From positions 1,798,001 through 1,862,000 of the forward strand of contig CM035308.1 in assembly GCA_002900995.3 (NCBI GenBank): a stretch of 64,000 nucleotides of DNA, written 5' to 3'. Made by a program: the position numbers and the translations under genes. Under the pieces are notes generated by a model. That model did no database searches, was not told the origin of the DNA, and worked only from the letters and a program-made list of their open reading frames with translations. Source of the DNA: Ganoderma boninense. Lineage: Eukaryota; Basidiomycota; Agaricomycetes; Polyporales; Polyporaceae. Of the stretch, positions 10,300 through 22,700 are shown one piece after another; the stretch's first letter is position 1, and each line of letters begins with the position of its first letter.

Positions 10300-13200
10300 C
10301 TACACAAGGACAGGCCCAGGTGTGATGGACGCTTGCGAGTCAACATGTCTTTTCGTTCTAATCATGCGAAGCTCCTCGAACAATGTCTGGCGCCGGTACT
10401 CAAGGCGGGAGTTTGGTACGTTAGTCTGTGGAATGGGGAAGACGTGGGGCGATGAGCGAACAGAAACATGGAAGACTCGGGATGATGCTGTGGAAGGCAA
10501 CGAACCCGGTTTATGTCATTCCCCGCAGCGCCAGGAAGATACCAATCACGGCCCAGCCAGTGTCGCTTGACTTCCATCTCAAAACCACTCTGGATGACCG
10601 AGTTGCGCGCCAGCTCAGCCAGAGAGCTTTGAGGCAGCTTGTAAATCTGTATATATGTCAGCGACCAATTCCAACGCCGCAAACGGGCCAGTTGAACTCA
10701 CATGAGCAGCCACGCTGTACTCTTCCAACAAAGGTTCCTGATTGAGAGTCCATGAGGCTCTGATACCAATAGAAGCTGTCACCGAATGTCAAACCTTGGT
10801 GAAGTGGAACTGCAGAGGGTCGTCGGTGCTCAGGCTGACATTCAAGCCAACCTTGAAGAAGTCGGGCAGCGGGTTCCGTTCATACGTCAGGAACAGCGCG
10901 TTGTTGCTCAGAGGGCTCATCGCAATACCGATCTGCTTGAGGTAGAAGAGATACTGCAGTGCGGGCACCTTACGCAGCAGGATGCCGTGTGAGATTGAGT
11001 GCGCAGTCAAGAAGGCGGAAGCGAGATGCTCGGGGTCACCGGCCTCGCCACAGTGAGGCCGAAAAACGAATGTGCCTGAGTGGTGAGTAAGCGTCGCATA
11101 CCCCAGACGTCACTCTGGATTGAAAACTTACAGAATCCTCGGGCATGGCGCCACTGGTTGAGGCTGCCTATGTTTGCATACATGTAGTATACCCTGCCAA
11201 GTCGTGGCGTGTGAGAAAAGCAACGAACACAAAGGCAATTCGCATACCAGTATGAATACGGGGGCGATTCTTTAGCATCCCAAACACGCGGATAGGGGAA
11301 CTTCTTGTGGAATCGGCGCTCCGCCTTCGACTCGTCGTCGACGGTGTCGAAGCCGATAACGCGTTGGAGGAAGACATGCAGTTCAGGGTGCGAAGATGGA
11401 TCTCTTGTCACCTCGAAGAGAGGTTGGAAGACATCTACAAACTAAGTTAGGGTGCTGGGTCCCGCGACGCAGAAGGAAAGACACGCACTTCGTACGATGT
11501 CTTCGAAGGTATCGATGGACCCGTTTTGTTTGTACACGTCGTACAGACGAGGTATCTGGATTAACCAGCGGACATTATGCGAATAGAGTCTGTTATTGAC
11601 GATCCACTTGGCAAGTTGGTCCCATTCGTCAAGTTTCCTGCCATAGATGCTGATTCTCCATTCGCAATTCTAGCGATACGTCAAAATGAAAAGCTCGCGG
11701 AGGCATAGTGATGTTCTCACTTGATATTTGCTCTGCTCAAGATCCGTCATCACCTCTAATACTCGTAATGAGTGAACAATACAGAGCACATGCGGCTATA
11801 TACGCACCCTGCGTCAATTCTGCGAGATATCGCCCTTCAATGTAGTTATCGGTCTTTAGGAAGATCTCTCTCAACCTGGACTCCCCGATGGGGTTGTACT
11901 TCAGGTTAAACTTGTCAAATCGATGGAACGAATCATTGTGGGCGTGCATATCCAGGGTATCGATGGAGAGCTCGTAAGCAGACAGGCCGAGACTCTTGAA
12001 CACTTCATCGAGAGTGAGTTCCTTCCCATCACGGAAGATCACGACGTCCTAAGCTTCGCTTTTAGAGAGGTAAAGATACCTTTAACTCGACAAAAAGGAC
12101 ACCCACGTCAGGACTCCGCTTCATCTTCGATTTAATGAAACGAAGCAAGTGCTTCTGGTTCATGCTGCTGGAGTGGTGAACATGCGTATCCACCTTCCGA
12201 AGGTTATAAAAGTCCCTAAAAACCTTCGTGAGCAGGAGGATGATGATTCAACAACGATCGCTTACCGATGAGGCACGGCCTTCATTTCTACCAACTCCTT
12301 CTGCTCGTTGAGTAACGAATACATCGTGAACTTGCTCGCGAGGTAGTTGAGTCTCCGGAAGGCGAAGCTCTTCGTCGGGCCGTCACAGATGACGGAAAGA
12401 ATCTTCTCGAGGTCAACAAAGTACTCCTTAATACTAGGTACATCGAAACGGGGCTTCTTTCCCTTCTCTGTCAAAATGTCAGAACGACTTTATGGAAATC
12501 GAAACTGGCATCCTTTCGTGCCGCGGTTCTGCTCGTAAGCCACAAAGGAGTGCAATTCCCTGACTCGGGATCGAAGCACGGCATGATAACCTGCCGTTTC
12601 GAAGTGCACTCCGCTGTAACGTGAGAAGCTCGACACAAGGGGATGTCAGAAAAAAAAGGCAAGGCTAACCTTCAGCACTGCTGTAAACCTGGAATACGCC
12701 CTTCTCGTCTATAGCGAAATCCGACGTGTCGGCACCCGGTATCTCGCACTTGGAGAAGTAAAATTCTTCGTCTTCCGTTGCTTCGTAGACCTCGTTACTC
12801 GGAACGACAGTGCCCTTGCCCTTCCAGTGCCAGTGTGGCGGAGGTGGTCGAGGGTATACGCGCCATTTTCGGAAGGGGCTTTTCGGGGGTGAACGAGAGG
12901 TAAAATCGACGTCGGGATGCACTCCGCACACCCCAACGATGTCATCATCCAGACCGCCAAATTTACCGTCGTGGTCGCGGGGGTTGAAGCCGAGCTTCTG
13001 ACCGGAGACCGACATGTATTTGTCTCGCAAGCTAAGGCACTCTTCGAGCGCTTCGAGGATTGGGATGTTCTCCGCGGGCATCACGAGGTCTGCACATCAA
13101 AACGCGAGGTGAAGTCATGCTCTTCGAAGCGTGCGGATTACATACCGTGGAGTCTAGCCGGACTGTTCAGATCGATTGGGCTTGTGGGCCGCATAGCGTC

Positions 13201-13653
13201 GGGTAGGCGTCCGTCCCAGGCGGGTAGGGTAACAACTGCCGGCTCGGATATCGCGGATAGCTTGGGGGTTTTCAAGAAAGCAGGTTCGTGCTGCGGCGCT
13301 GCCGTAGCGAAGCTGGGGGAGCTGAGCAGAGAGGTGGGATGGGACGCAGCGTTCACGTCGGAGCCTCGCCGGTGTGCGAGCAGTTTCGCTTCAATCTATA
13401 TTGATTCCGTCGTTCGGCCGCATGTACGAAGCGTTGGTTCGGGTCTCACAGGGAAAATGGGGCAACGTACCTGGTGGAAATGCTTTTCCTCCGTGTAATC
13501 GAAGAAACCCCCATTCGCGTCTACCATGCTCGCCGGCGGTGATCGGGATTGCTCTCGAGAATCTGGAGAGGGCCGACGAGGCAGACCGCCCGGGTTAACA
13601 GCGCTAGCGTCATCTCTGCTGTGCAAGGGAGATATGTTGGGTATATGCGACAT
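10300..13653 (-). CDS. AMD1: AMP deaminase
   Basis: Deaminates AMP to IMP in the cytosol, part of the purine nucleotide cycle and adenylate-charge control. The start at 13653 ([15 protein letters not shown]) leads into a long disordered N-terminal region, as in fungal orthologues. The catalytic part is spread over many exons: [40 protein letters not shown] with the metal-binding Hx[35 protein letters not shown] with a further metal His and catalytic Glu, and [14 protein letters not shown] with the paired Asp. The segments [27 protein letters not shown] and [13 protein letters not shown] are also typical. A final intron joins DINR to [15 protein letters not shown], and the protein ends PGPVLV at 10300. 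All key residues are present, so an active enzyme is expected. Confidence 0.93.
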
Positions 13654-14097
13654 AGTGCTGGTGGGATGTACAGAAGATGTGCTGTCGATACGACGGGGGG
13701 CAGCAATAATGTGGATGGAGGGGCAAGTGGAAGATATAGACTATGTCGCCACGACTGCCGGCAGGCGCGACGTTCAAGTTTGCGTCAAAAATGAAGCTGC
13801 TCCGGATCAAGACCCCGGCATCCGAAATGCAGTGCCCGACGGACGAGCCAGTGCCAGCACAGGAAAGGCAACTCTTCAACTAATAATAAGCTTGCCGACA
13901 ATCCACCGCCTCCCCCCGCCATCGTGGACCGCAGATCCAGGTCAAATGAAAGAACGTGCCCCGCGCATGTTCTACAGCATGGCTACAATTACGAGATAAA
14001 ACAACAACAGGACAGTGCGGACTGCTTCTCGAGTTTCGCCAGTCTCGACGATCTCCTGAGCACACCGCACCACGGCAAGACTACTATCATACACGCT

Positions 14098-15681
14098 CTA
14101 CTCCTCAATCTCGAGGTCGCCGTATGGCTTTGCCCGGAAGTAGCTCTCGTCATAGTGATGCACCCGCACGAAACCGTCCTCTCCTCCAGACGCGTAGCAG
14201 TCGCCCTGCGGCGAAACCGCGATGCTGCACGGCGTGTGAGTCTCATCACGTTCGCTGATAGGCCGCTGCAACTTACGTGTTCACGGGTCCAAAATGACCC
14301 TTGACGCGGCCAACCTCTTCTTCGAAGACCTTGTGCCAGAACCGCGTCTCGAACTTACCCTGCCGCAGCGATGTCGTCGTGACACTCATGGCGTCCTGGC
14401 CACCACCAAGCAGGATGTAGGGCTTCGACGGTGCAATTGCGGCGCTGTTGAGAGGTGTCTCTGTGACGAACGTCTTCAAAACGGTGATCGTGCTGGTCTC
14501 GTGGATCTGCGGGTGGTTCCGTCAGCTGGAGTGGGAAGACAATCGTACCGCATATACACCCACCCTTGCAGTCTTGTCCTTGCTGCTGGTGATGAAATAT
14601 GACCGATCTGGACTGAGCTGCAAATCCGTGACGACATCCCGATGCGCATGTTCGTTCGATGCGATCTCGTCTCCTGTCTTGGCGTCGAAGAGCGAGATCT
14701 TGCCAGACTCGTGCCCGGTGACGATGATGTCCGGTCGGTGAGCGAAAGCGCAAACTACAGCTTTTGATCCGATAGGGTTAAACATTGAGAGCGGTTCCTT
14801 GCTTTCTGTGACATGACTAATGAGTATCCGTGCACTGGCGACCAGTTCGAGGGGGGTCAGCACGATACTAAAGTATCGAGTCGCCACCCATCTGCAAAGC
14901 CACCTGCAGCTTGAGAGCGTGCAGGACAAGCAATCAAACAGCACTTCTCTCCTATTACAGAGACCCCGTCATACGGACATGGAGGAGACTCACGTTCTGT
15001 GCCATCTCCATCTCGGTTGATATCGAATATCCGAACAGCACCCTGGTGGCCCATGCGCTGCTCGGTGATACAAACGACCTGATCGTCATCTTCGCTGAAC
15101 GCTACCCGCTTGACGGCCGTCGGGAACTCCCATCGGAACAAGCATTTGCCACTCTGTACGGACCAGAGACGCATTGTGTTGTCGGCCGAGCCGCTGACAA
15201 GGAATCGGGATTGGGCTAGAGAGTGGGCGCAGCGCAGCAGGAAGTCGATGGAGTGGGACCGGGGTATTGCATGGCAAGCGTTATGAGCCAAGGGTACGAC
15301 AATCGGCGTTTAAAATGGTGTGAGGGTAGGATGAGGATGAAGAGGTTGGAGCCGCAGAATATGAGGTGAACGTACAGTCTACATCGATCGTCCAGACCGT
15401 CCCGTTATGCCCATCATACGTGCCTAGTCGCTCTCCATTGTGGGTGTACCACACGTTTATGACATGATCTTTCGAACAGGAGAACAGGAGGTCTCCCTCC
15501 CTGTTGAACTTGATCTGGGTGAGCGACCGCTCGTGGCCTGTATTGCGTTCAGTAAAGATCAATTCCCTGGCATCCAACAGCACAAACATGTGCAGACCTT
15601 GCAGAAGGATGGGTCGCTAATGGCATAAATGAAGATGGAGTCAGTCCGATGGTCTCACACGTTCACAAATGAACACACCAT
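14098..15681 (-). CDS. TIF34: Translation initiation factor eIF3 subunit i (WD40)
   Basis: A WD40 beta-propeller subunit of eIF3, which with eIF3b and eIF3g promotes 43S complex assembly and scanning. The start codon ATG at 15681-15679 is followed at once by a 62-nt intron (15678-15617, GTGTGT...CATTAG). The next exon reads RPILLQG, joined by another intron to [20 protein letters not shown], the canonical N-terminus. WD repeats follow: [69 protein letters not shown] and [17 protein letters not shown]. The C-terminus [12 protein letters not shown] stops at 14098. The full set of repeats is present. It is convergent with no neighbour; AMP deaminase starts 444 bp further along on the same strand. 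Confidence 0.95.
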
Positions 15682-16201
15682 TTTAGTAAAAAGAGGAGGG
15701 GAAGGATAAGTTATGCGAGCGAACGCAAGTGTTGGTACGGTACAGCTCCAAGTTTTCGCTGCTTCGGCATTTGCCGATCCTTCCTGATTTGGTATGCTTC
15801 TGATTCCTGCAGCGCGGCTACAATGCTCTTCCGCGTGCCAGAGCTCTTGCATCTTCGCTGACGACACCCACAGCACTGACTCCTCCGTCTTTCTCGTCTG
15901 GACATTCAACTTGTCCTTCTTGGACGGTATACTAGCTTCTTCTCTCACGTCTGGGTTGCACTTGCGTGACTGCAGACGGCTGCTTATCGCTACTCAGACC
16001 ACACGAGTCTCCCTCTCCCCCACCGGTAATGCCTTGGACTGAGCTCCTTTGACCGACCAGAGGACCAGAAATCGACCTAATTTGGCCTCACAAACCAGAA
16101 ACAATAGCATACAGGTCCCGTTTCAGGAGTCATTCATACACTCCTGTTTTGTACCCTCTCTGCCAATCGTTGCTTCCGCCTCACGTCTCCCGATCCCGGA
16201 G
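15682..16201. promoter_or_regulatory. Divergent intergenic region between eIF3i and the BTB gene
   Basis: About 520 bp separate the start codons of two divergently transcribed genes, so both promoters and 5' leaders must lie here. It is rich in CT stretches on the plus strand near the BTB start (16010-16200). I see no element I can name with confidence. Confidence 0.5.
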
Positions 16202-18516
16202 ATGCGAGGACGCAATACTCTCTCATCCCTCCTGCACACACCTCTTGACACAACAGAGCCCCCGCGCAAGCGTCCCCGCACCGCCGAGCGCGAAGTTAGC
16301 ACCGTCACGACCGAGTCTAGCTGCGGCCCCAGCCCAAGGCCTAAATCCTCGGGGGCGGCAGCAGCTTCTTCAAACGTCCCCATGGCCCAATCGATGCCTC
16401 CGGTAGCTTCACGCCCGCGGTCACGCGTGTCAATGTCTCACCTCGGCGATGTCGTCGACGCAAGCGGTGTTCTCATGGGCGCCGCCTCATCTTCCTCCGC
16501 ATCAAGCAGCAGGAGCGCGCGTCGCTCTGACGCGTCCCGCACGGCCGCCGATGAATCCGACTCGGAAGCGGAGCGGAGCAGTGCGACACTTCTCCAAGGC
16601 TTCGTCTCCATTCAGCCAGACGCCCGCGCGGGGGGCGGCGGCGAAGGCGATGCGGGCGGGGCTCCACAGAGTATGAAAGGCCAGGGGAAGGGGAAGGCCA
16701 GGGTCACCGACGCAGTTCAGGACGAGGGTGCGCATCCCTTGTCGTCATCAGGCACGTCGACGCCAACACTTGCCTCCACAGGACTAGGATCCGACGGCGA
16801 GGGCGCGATGGCCTGGGAGTCCATTCAATCAGACACGAAATCGAATGCCTATGCGGGTCAAGTGGCTGGAGAAGGTACGTCTGCGCAGAATGCGGTTTCC
16901 AGGCACCTCTGTTCGCAGAAGTAACCCCATGGCGCAGGTGTGATTGCGAACGACCCCTTCCCTAAGCAGCGGCAACCCACAGCCGACGGCGCGGACGCGC
17001 GCGAAGGAGGACAGGATCGTATGAAGGAACCGACAGTACGCGATGGGGAGTTCTACATCGATAGTGCCGATTGTGTCATACGCGTGGACAACACGTTGTT
17101 CAGGGTGAGTGTGATGCTGCTTATGTGGTTGCTAATTCCCCGTCCTTCGACATCTCCTCTCCGCTCTTCTCGCCTTCTCGTCTCGTCCGCGCGTGACATC
17201 GTGCCGTTCTGCAGCCGATGTCGTTGGAGTAACTTTCACTTCCTAACATTGACAGTGATCTCGATGCCGATCTCGATGTTTGCTGTTATGCCCCGCGGAC
17301 CTTAATACTGACATGTTGTCGGTGCGCGCTGTGTGCGCTGTAGGTCCACCGATATTTCCTGGGTCGGGATTCATCCGCGTTCCAGCATATGTTCGACATG
17401 CCTGCGCAGAGTCACGTACTTTCGCAAAACATGGAAGGCTGTTCGGATGAGAACCCCATCCGGCTTTACGGAGAGTCCGTGGAGCGTTTTCGCGCTCTCC
17501 TCTCCGTAATCTACGATTTGTACGTACGGCGTTTACCCATTCGCCGCATTCAAATTCTAACGTTTGCCGGTGGCCAAATTTCCAGGCCGCTGCAGCTCCA
17601 AATATACAACACCCCAGCGGCAAACGTGGACAGGCTTTTGACGATTGCGGAAATGACGAACAAATACCACTTCGCGTCCATCGAAACGTGGGCCGTCGAC
17701 GCACTGTACAACGTAATTTCTGGCCTGCACGGCTCTCCTCAGCCACAGTACGAGCTTGGCCACTGTTCCTCCGCATGGATGAAGCGACTCCTCGAAGTCG
17801 CCCTTCTTTGCGGGCACACCGCACTTCGCAATTACGTAGCAGAGCGGTGGGTCGAGCGTATCGTTGCCCGCGACCTTCGCCCCGTCCACGCTCTCGAGAT
17901 TGCGGACAGGAGCGGCATCCGGCGGCTTCAAGGCTACGCGTATTACGTGCAGCTCCTCGAGATGGGTGACGCCTTCGACCCCGGTGTCGTCGAGGATGGC
18001 AAGCAGTACTCACGCTCCCGGTTGGGCACCGCCGCGGCCGGGCCGAACGGAAACGGGGACAGTGGGACCTCCGCATCTGCACCGACAGGCACGCCGGCGA
18101 GCCTCACGCGCGAGCAGCGACAGCGGCTGCTCTCCGGGGCGTGGTCGCTCTCGCGTCTGTGGGAGTCGTTGCGGACGACACCGCCGGCGTTCCAGCGGCC
18201 GGACGGGTGCACGTACCACCAGCAGGGGTGCGTGTCGACGTGGCGGGTCGTATGGCGGGACGTCGGGAAGGCGGAGGGGACGTTGAAGCATGCGGCCGGG
18301 GACGTGCTCGGGCGGCTTCGCGCGATGGAAGAGCAGCTGTTCATGCACGCGGACCTGTCGTGTGCGCTGACGCCGCAGTGCAAACGGGGTGCGCTCATGG
18401 CACTCAAGACGACAATCAGAGAGGTGCAAGAGGGCCTGGCGGACCATTTCAGGGACTTGACGCTCGTGCAGGAGAAGGAGGGTGCTGAAGCTAACGCTGC
18501 CGAGGGCTCGTTGTGA
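16202..18516 (+). CDS. BTB/POZ domain protein
   Basis: An Agaricomycete BTB-domain protein, probably a protein-interaction adaptor; no specific partner can be inferred. Start at 16202 (MRGRNTLSSLLHTPLD). The first exon is disordered and Ser/Ala-rich with a basic cluster (EPPRKRPRTAER) that could be a nuclear localisation signal. It splices at 16876 (GEG to VIANDPFPK). The BTB fold starts at GEFYIDSADCVIRVDNTLFR, continues after an intron as VHRYFLGRDSSAFQHMFDMP and DENPIRLYGESVERFRALL, and after a second intron as PLQLQIYNTPAANVDRLLTI. A helical region typical of these proteins follows (MTNKYHFASIETWAVDALYN, LRNYVAERWVERIVARDLRP). The C-terminal part contains spaced Cys and His residues (CTYHQQGCVSTWR, CALTPQCKR). 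Stop at 18516. Confidence 0.88.
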
Positions 18517-19798
18517 GGTTTTCGAGCCCTGATGGTGTCATGTATCACGTCCATGTGTCGTATGCGCCGTGATGCGAGGCAATTGGGGTCTAAGGCGGCG
18601 TTTCTGGCGAGTATGGGGTTGGAATGTAGTACCACGGTCAATTGTACAACTGGAGCGCTCAGGGTATTTTGCTTGTGTTGGAGCAAATCACATTTAAACG
18701 TGTGAGCAAGACGGGCAGTTCATTGGACGGTGAGAAAGGGCAGAGGATTTGAGTGTCGGAAGCGAGAGGTGGTTTGCCAATCGTCGCACGAAAGAGGCGG
18801 AGTGGAGCACAGGCGTTTAGTAGCCGGATTTGGGGTGGTTCTCGCTGAGGAAGGCGGGGACCGTGAGGGTGGCCAGGAATGACATCATGGAGGTGAGTAT
18901 AGATGATCGAATCGTATCTAGCACGATCTTGCGCATTGGAGATGGTTCCGTGCATCGCAAACTCTGTGACCCTGACATCATCTCCTCTGGCCACACGCCC
19001 ACAAAAACGACCGGTCGCTGCTTCTGTCCTCCTCGGATCCGCCTACTCGCATGCAACCTCGACGTGGGTTGTGCAGGCTTTCGCAGGCGAGAGGGGAACA
19101 TCCTGGGTGTCACGTCGGCTCCTGGATCCGTCCGCGGTGTCATGGAAGAAAGTTGCAAGACCTCAATTCGAAGTGGCCACGTTGCAGGGTGTAAACATAC
19201 GGGATCTCAGCCGCTGGGGTGGCGAAGAGGCGTGATAGGCGACGCAGGAAAGTGGCGATATGACGTCAGGGTGAGGATCGGAAGTTTAGATTTGGTGGTT
19301 CGTGGGGACGTCGTGGTCGCTGGGAGAGACGGAGAGCTGTGCTGTGCAGGAGCGTTGTCGCAGGCGAGGGTGACTACCCTGTACCTCGGTGGATGGGTAC
19401 CCTGTGCCAGTGAGCTTGCGGAGCCTAGCTGAGCCTGCCGGTTGCGTCTCTCCCGGCTTCCCGATCCACACCCCATTTCCACCCCTCGTTTCTCCACCAC
19501 TGCTTACGCCCGCGGCCAACTGGCGCATTCGATCATGGTCCCCTGTCTTCCTTTCCCCGTTCTCTTTCCCCCACCAGGGCTGTCCTCATAAGCACCCTCA
19601 TACCCGCCCCCATCTGCCGCATACCACACCCTTCCACGACGCACACGACCTCCCGACTCACCGCTTTGGTGTGTCCATCTGTACGTCTCCATAGAGTCAG
19701 CGACGACGCAGCACATTCTCGTCCTACCCCACATATCTACCTGCTCCCACATCGCCCCCATACAGCCATATTCATTTTTTTCGAGCCAGGGCTATAGC
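18517..19798. other. Intergenic stretch with one possible small minus-strand protein
   Basis: No conserved gene is recognised. The minus strand at 19158-18817 reads MQLSSMTPRTDPGADVTPRM and ends with a hydrophobic segment, SILTSMMSFLATLTVPAFL, before SENHPKSGY, which would suit a small tail-anchored or organellar protein. The plus strand also carries a good donor (GAGGTGAGTATAG, about 18892). The evidence does not decide between them. From about 19440 the plus strand becomes C- and T-rich, as expected for the leader of the YTH gene that starts at 19799. Confidence 0.25.
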
Positions 19799-22700
19799 AT
19801 GCGCGCGGTATTCGCCGACACCTCGCTTGCTCGCGATTTAACTCCCAAGCCGGAGGCGCAAGGGCCGCACGGGCAGACCGTGGGCGCCCATTCGCTGCAG
19901 TCACCGCCGCTGCAGTCACGCTCGCACTCACATTCACATTCACATTCGCATTCGCACTCGATCTCGCCGCAGCCCACTGCTGGCCGCACAGGGGGCAGCG
20001 AGCCCATTCCACGGCCGAGCTCGTCGAGCGACGTGCGGCCTCCGCTGCACCTGCGCACGCCTGGGGGAGGGACGCCCGCGGGGCTGCCGCTGCTGGGAGG
20101 CCCGGAGGGAGTGGAACTGCCACTGGGAGGTGAGTCGTGTGTTTGTCGCGGGTTTGTCATGGGCGCGTCGCGGTGGGGCGATCGGCGTCGGGTGGAGGGT
20201 GAGGGCGCCAGGGAGCCGGGAGCACGTGAGGGGATCTGGATCTGGCGGGGGCTGGCCGGAGTCTGAAACGGGCGGCTGTGGACACGATTTTTGTTTTGCG
20301 GCTCGCAAGGCAGGGTTGGAGTCCATCCAGATCCCGGTCTCCAGTCGCTGGCCTGCCCATTCGCCAGTGGCCACCCAATCCCCGTTCTCTTCTGCTCGTT
20401 CTCTCCGTCGTTCGTTCCTTATCCATATATTCTTTTTCTCATCCCAGTTACGGCCTTAATATGTCGATCGCTCACCTGCACGCCTAGAATCCGCCGCAAC
20501 CCCTACCCGCCAGTCCGCTGGCCTCCCCCCCTGTAATTCTCGTCTTTTCCACGTCCGCGCGGTCTCTCGGCTAATCCCCAGTCTCACCCCTTTTAGTTCT
20601 CCACGCTGTGTATGAGTTGCCTGCCTCCGAAGAACCGTCCAAGCCGGCCGTTGCTTCGTTCGAGAACGGTCCAGAAGATTTCATTGATCTTTTACATCTC
20701 AACGACAACAATAACTTGTATAAGTCGGGGCATGCCTCCACTCCGTCGACGTTGAATATGTCTGATTCCCACTCGACAAGCCCCACTCCGGAGCGGAGCG
20801 GACAACCTCGCCGTGGCAGAGGTATGTCTCAGTCTGGCCAGCCTCGCCGCCCTCCAGCCCGTCCCTCGTTTCAAGGCCAAGTGTCTCCCGCACCTCCACA
20901 CTCCGCAACGATTCCTCCCTCCCAAGAAAACCGCCCTGGTGCCTCCTTTCAGGGCCCTCAACCTCAGTATACCTATGGCGCGCGCGGAGGGTACGTCGGG
21001 CGATACACGATGCCCGCCCAACCTCCTGTGGGCATGGTTCCTCACACACAACCTCAGTTCGGCTATCCACAGCCGCATCCAGGGCTCCATTCGCACGACC
21101 AGCCCATGCTGACCCCGCCGCAAAACCAGCTCATGACTTACTCCCAGAGCACGTTCATGCCCATGCTGCAGACGCCTTCTCAGGTGTACCAATATCCGCC
21201 CCACGCCCCTGAGGCCGGCTCATCTTCCAACCACGGTCATTCTTTGGCGACTACCCCTACTGCGTTCTCGGGACACTCGCGCCCCCAGACTCATCCCACA
21301 CATCCCTCCCCTCCTCCACAATCCCCACTCTCCCATCCCAACTCTGGTCCACCACATGCCATCCCTACTTCATTATCCCCGCACTCCACGCCATATGGTG
21401 GGCAGGGGCCGTACTCGCCCATGCGATATTCCACTCCGCCCTTCGCGTATCCCCCACATTCCTTTGCCCCATCCCCGCCGCTGTATGCATCACAATACCC
21501 CACGCCCTATCCCCAGCAGTACCCCCAGCCAGGCGCCGAGCAGGAAAACCGCGGGACATGGTATTATTTCCCGCCGCAGCCCGGCTCAGGACAATACGAG
21601 TCCTTCCAGAGGCCATACGCGATGTCATATAGCTCAGTCAATACACACGAAGTTGAGCAGACGCAGTATGGGCAGCCTGGATCCTCTCCAGTGACGCCGA
21701 GCGTCCTCCAGATCACACCTCCGCACCCACAAGGGCCCAGCCCTGGTCTCACCCCATCCCAGGGCCCCACGCCCATAGCAGCCAGCCCGCAGGGCTCCTC
21801 GTACGGCCAACGCATAGGGGACATGTCGCCAACGCCGCATCTACGAGAGCGTCCGCCAGACAGCGGTCCTGTGTCGCCCAAGTCACCGATGTCCCCAGCC
21901 AGCGCAAGCGCAAGTGCGGCAGGCACTCGACCAGCGGCCGACCGCGCCCCACCAGTCCGGCGGTCGTACCACCCCAACCCGCCCGCGCACCGCTCAGAAT
22001 GGGTGATGTGGGCGGGAAATGTGCCATCAGACGCGACGCACGACGAGCTCTGGCGCTTCTTCAACTCCCCACCGTCCCCAGGGAGCGGGTCTGGCGAGTC
22101 CTCCGCGGGCGCACATTCCGCGGGAGCGTACTCGACGCAGAGCGCGCCAGCGGGTCCCGTCGGCTCCACGGACTCGTCGAACACCAACACCTCGAGCAGC
22201 AGTGCGGGGCCGTTGTTCGGGGGCGTGGCATCGATCTTCTTGATCACGCGCTCGAATTGCGCGTTCGTGAACTTCACGACGGAGGCACATCTGCACGCGG
22301 CGGTGATGCACTTCAACGGCGTGCCGCTCCGCGTGGGCGACGCGCGCTGTCCGCGCCTGGTTTGCCGTGTCCGTGGGCGCGAGGACGACCTCCGCGCCGG
22401 CGTTGGCGCGCAGCGCGGCGCAGGGATGCATGTGCGCTGGGTGAAGGACCGTAAGGAGCGCGAACGCGAGGGAGCAAGGAGGCGCAGTTCTGTCGCGTCC
22501 GAGTCCGACCCGCCGTCGTCCAACTCACCGACTGACCCGGCGCATCTGATTGGGGGTCTATCAATATCGAGTGACGAGGAGGGCGCGGCAGGGGCGGGGA
22601 GAAGAATCAGGAAACCGGAGCCACACTCGAGTAGTTCGGGTTCGTATGCGTCGACCAGCTCAAGTATCCTCACTGCGTACTTCCCGAAGCGTTATTTCAT

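Noticed and set aside
18830..19432. A 200-codon plus-strand frame
   Set aside because: It overlaps the competing minus-strand frame; no domain is recognisable, and composition does not favour it.
21564..22673. A 369-codon open frame antisense to the YTH gene
   Set aside because: It overlaps the RRM region and low-complexity linker of a clearly conserved gene; its own sequence has no domain and GC-rich codon bias explains the open antisense frame.
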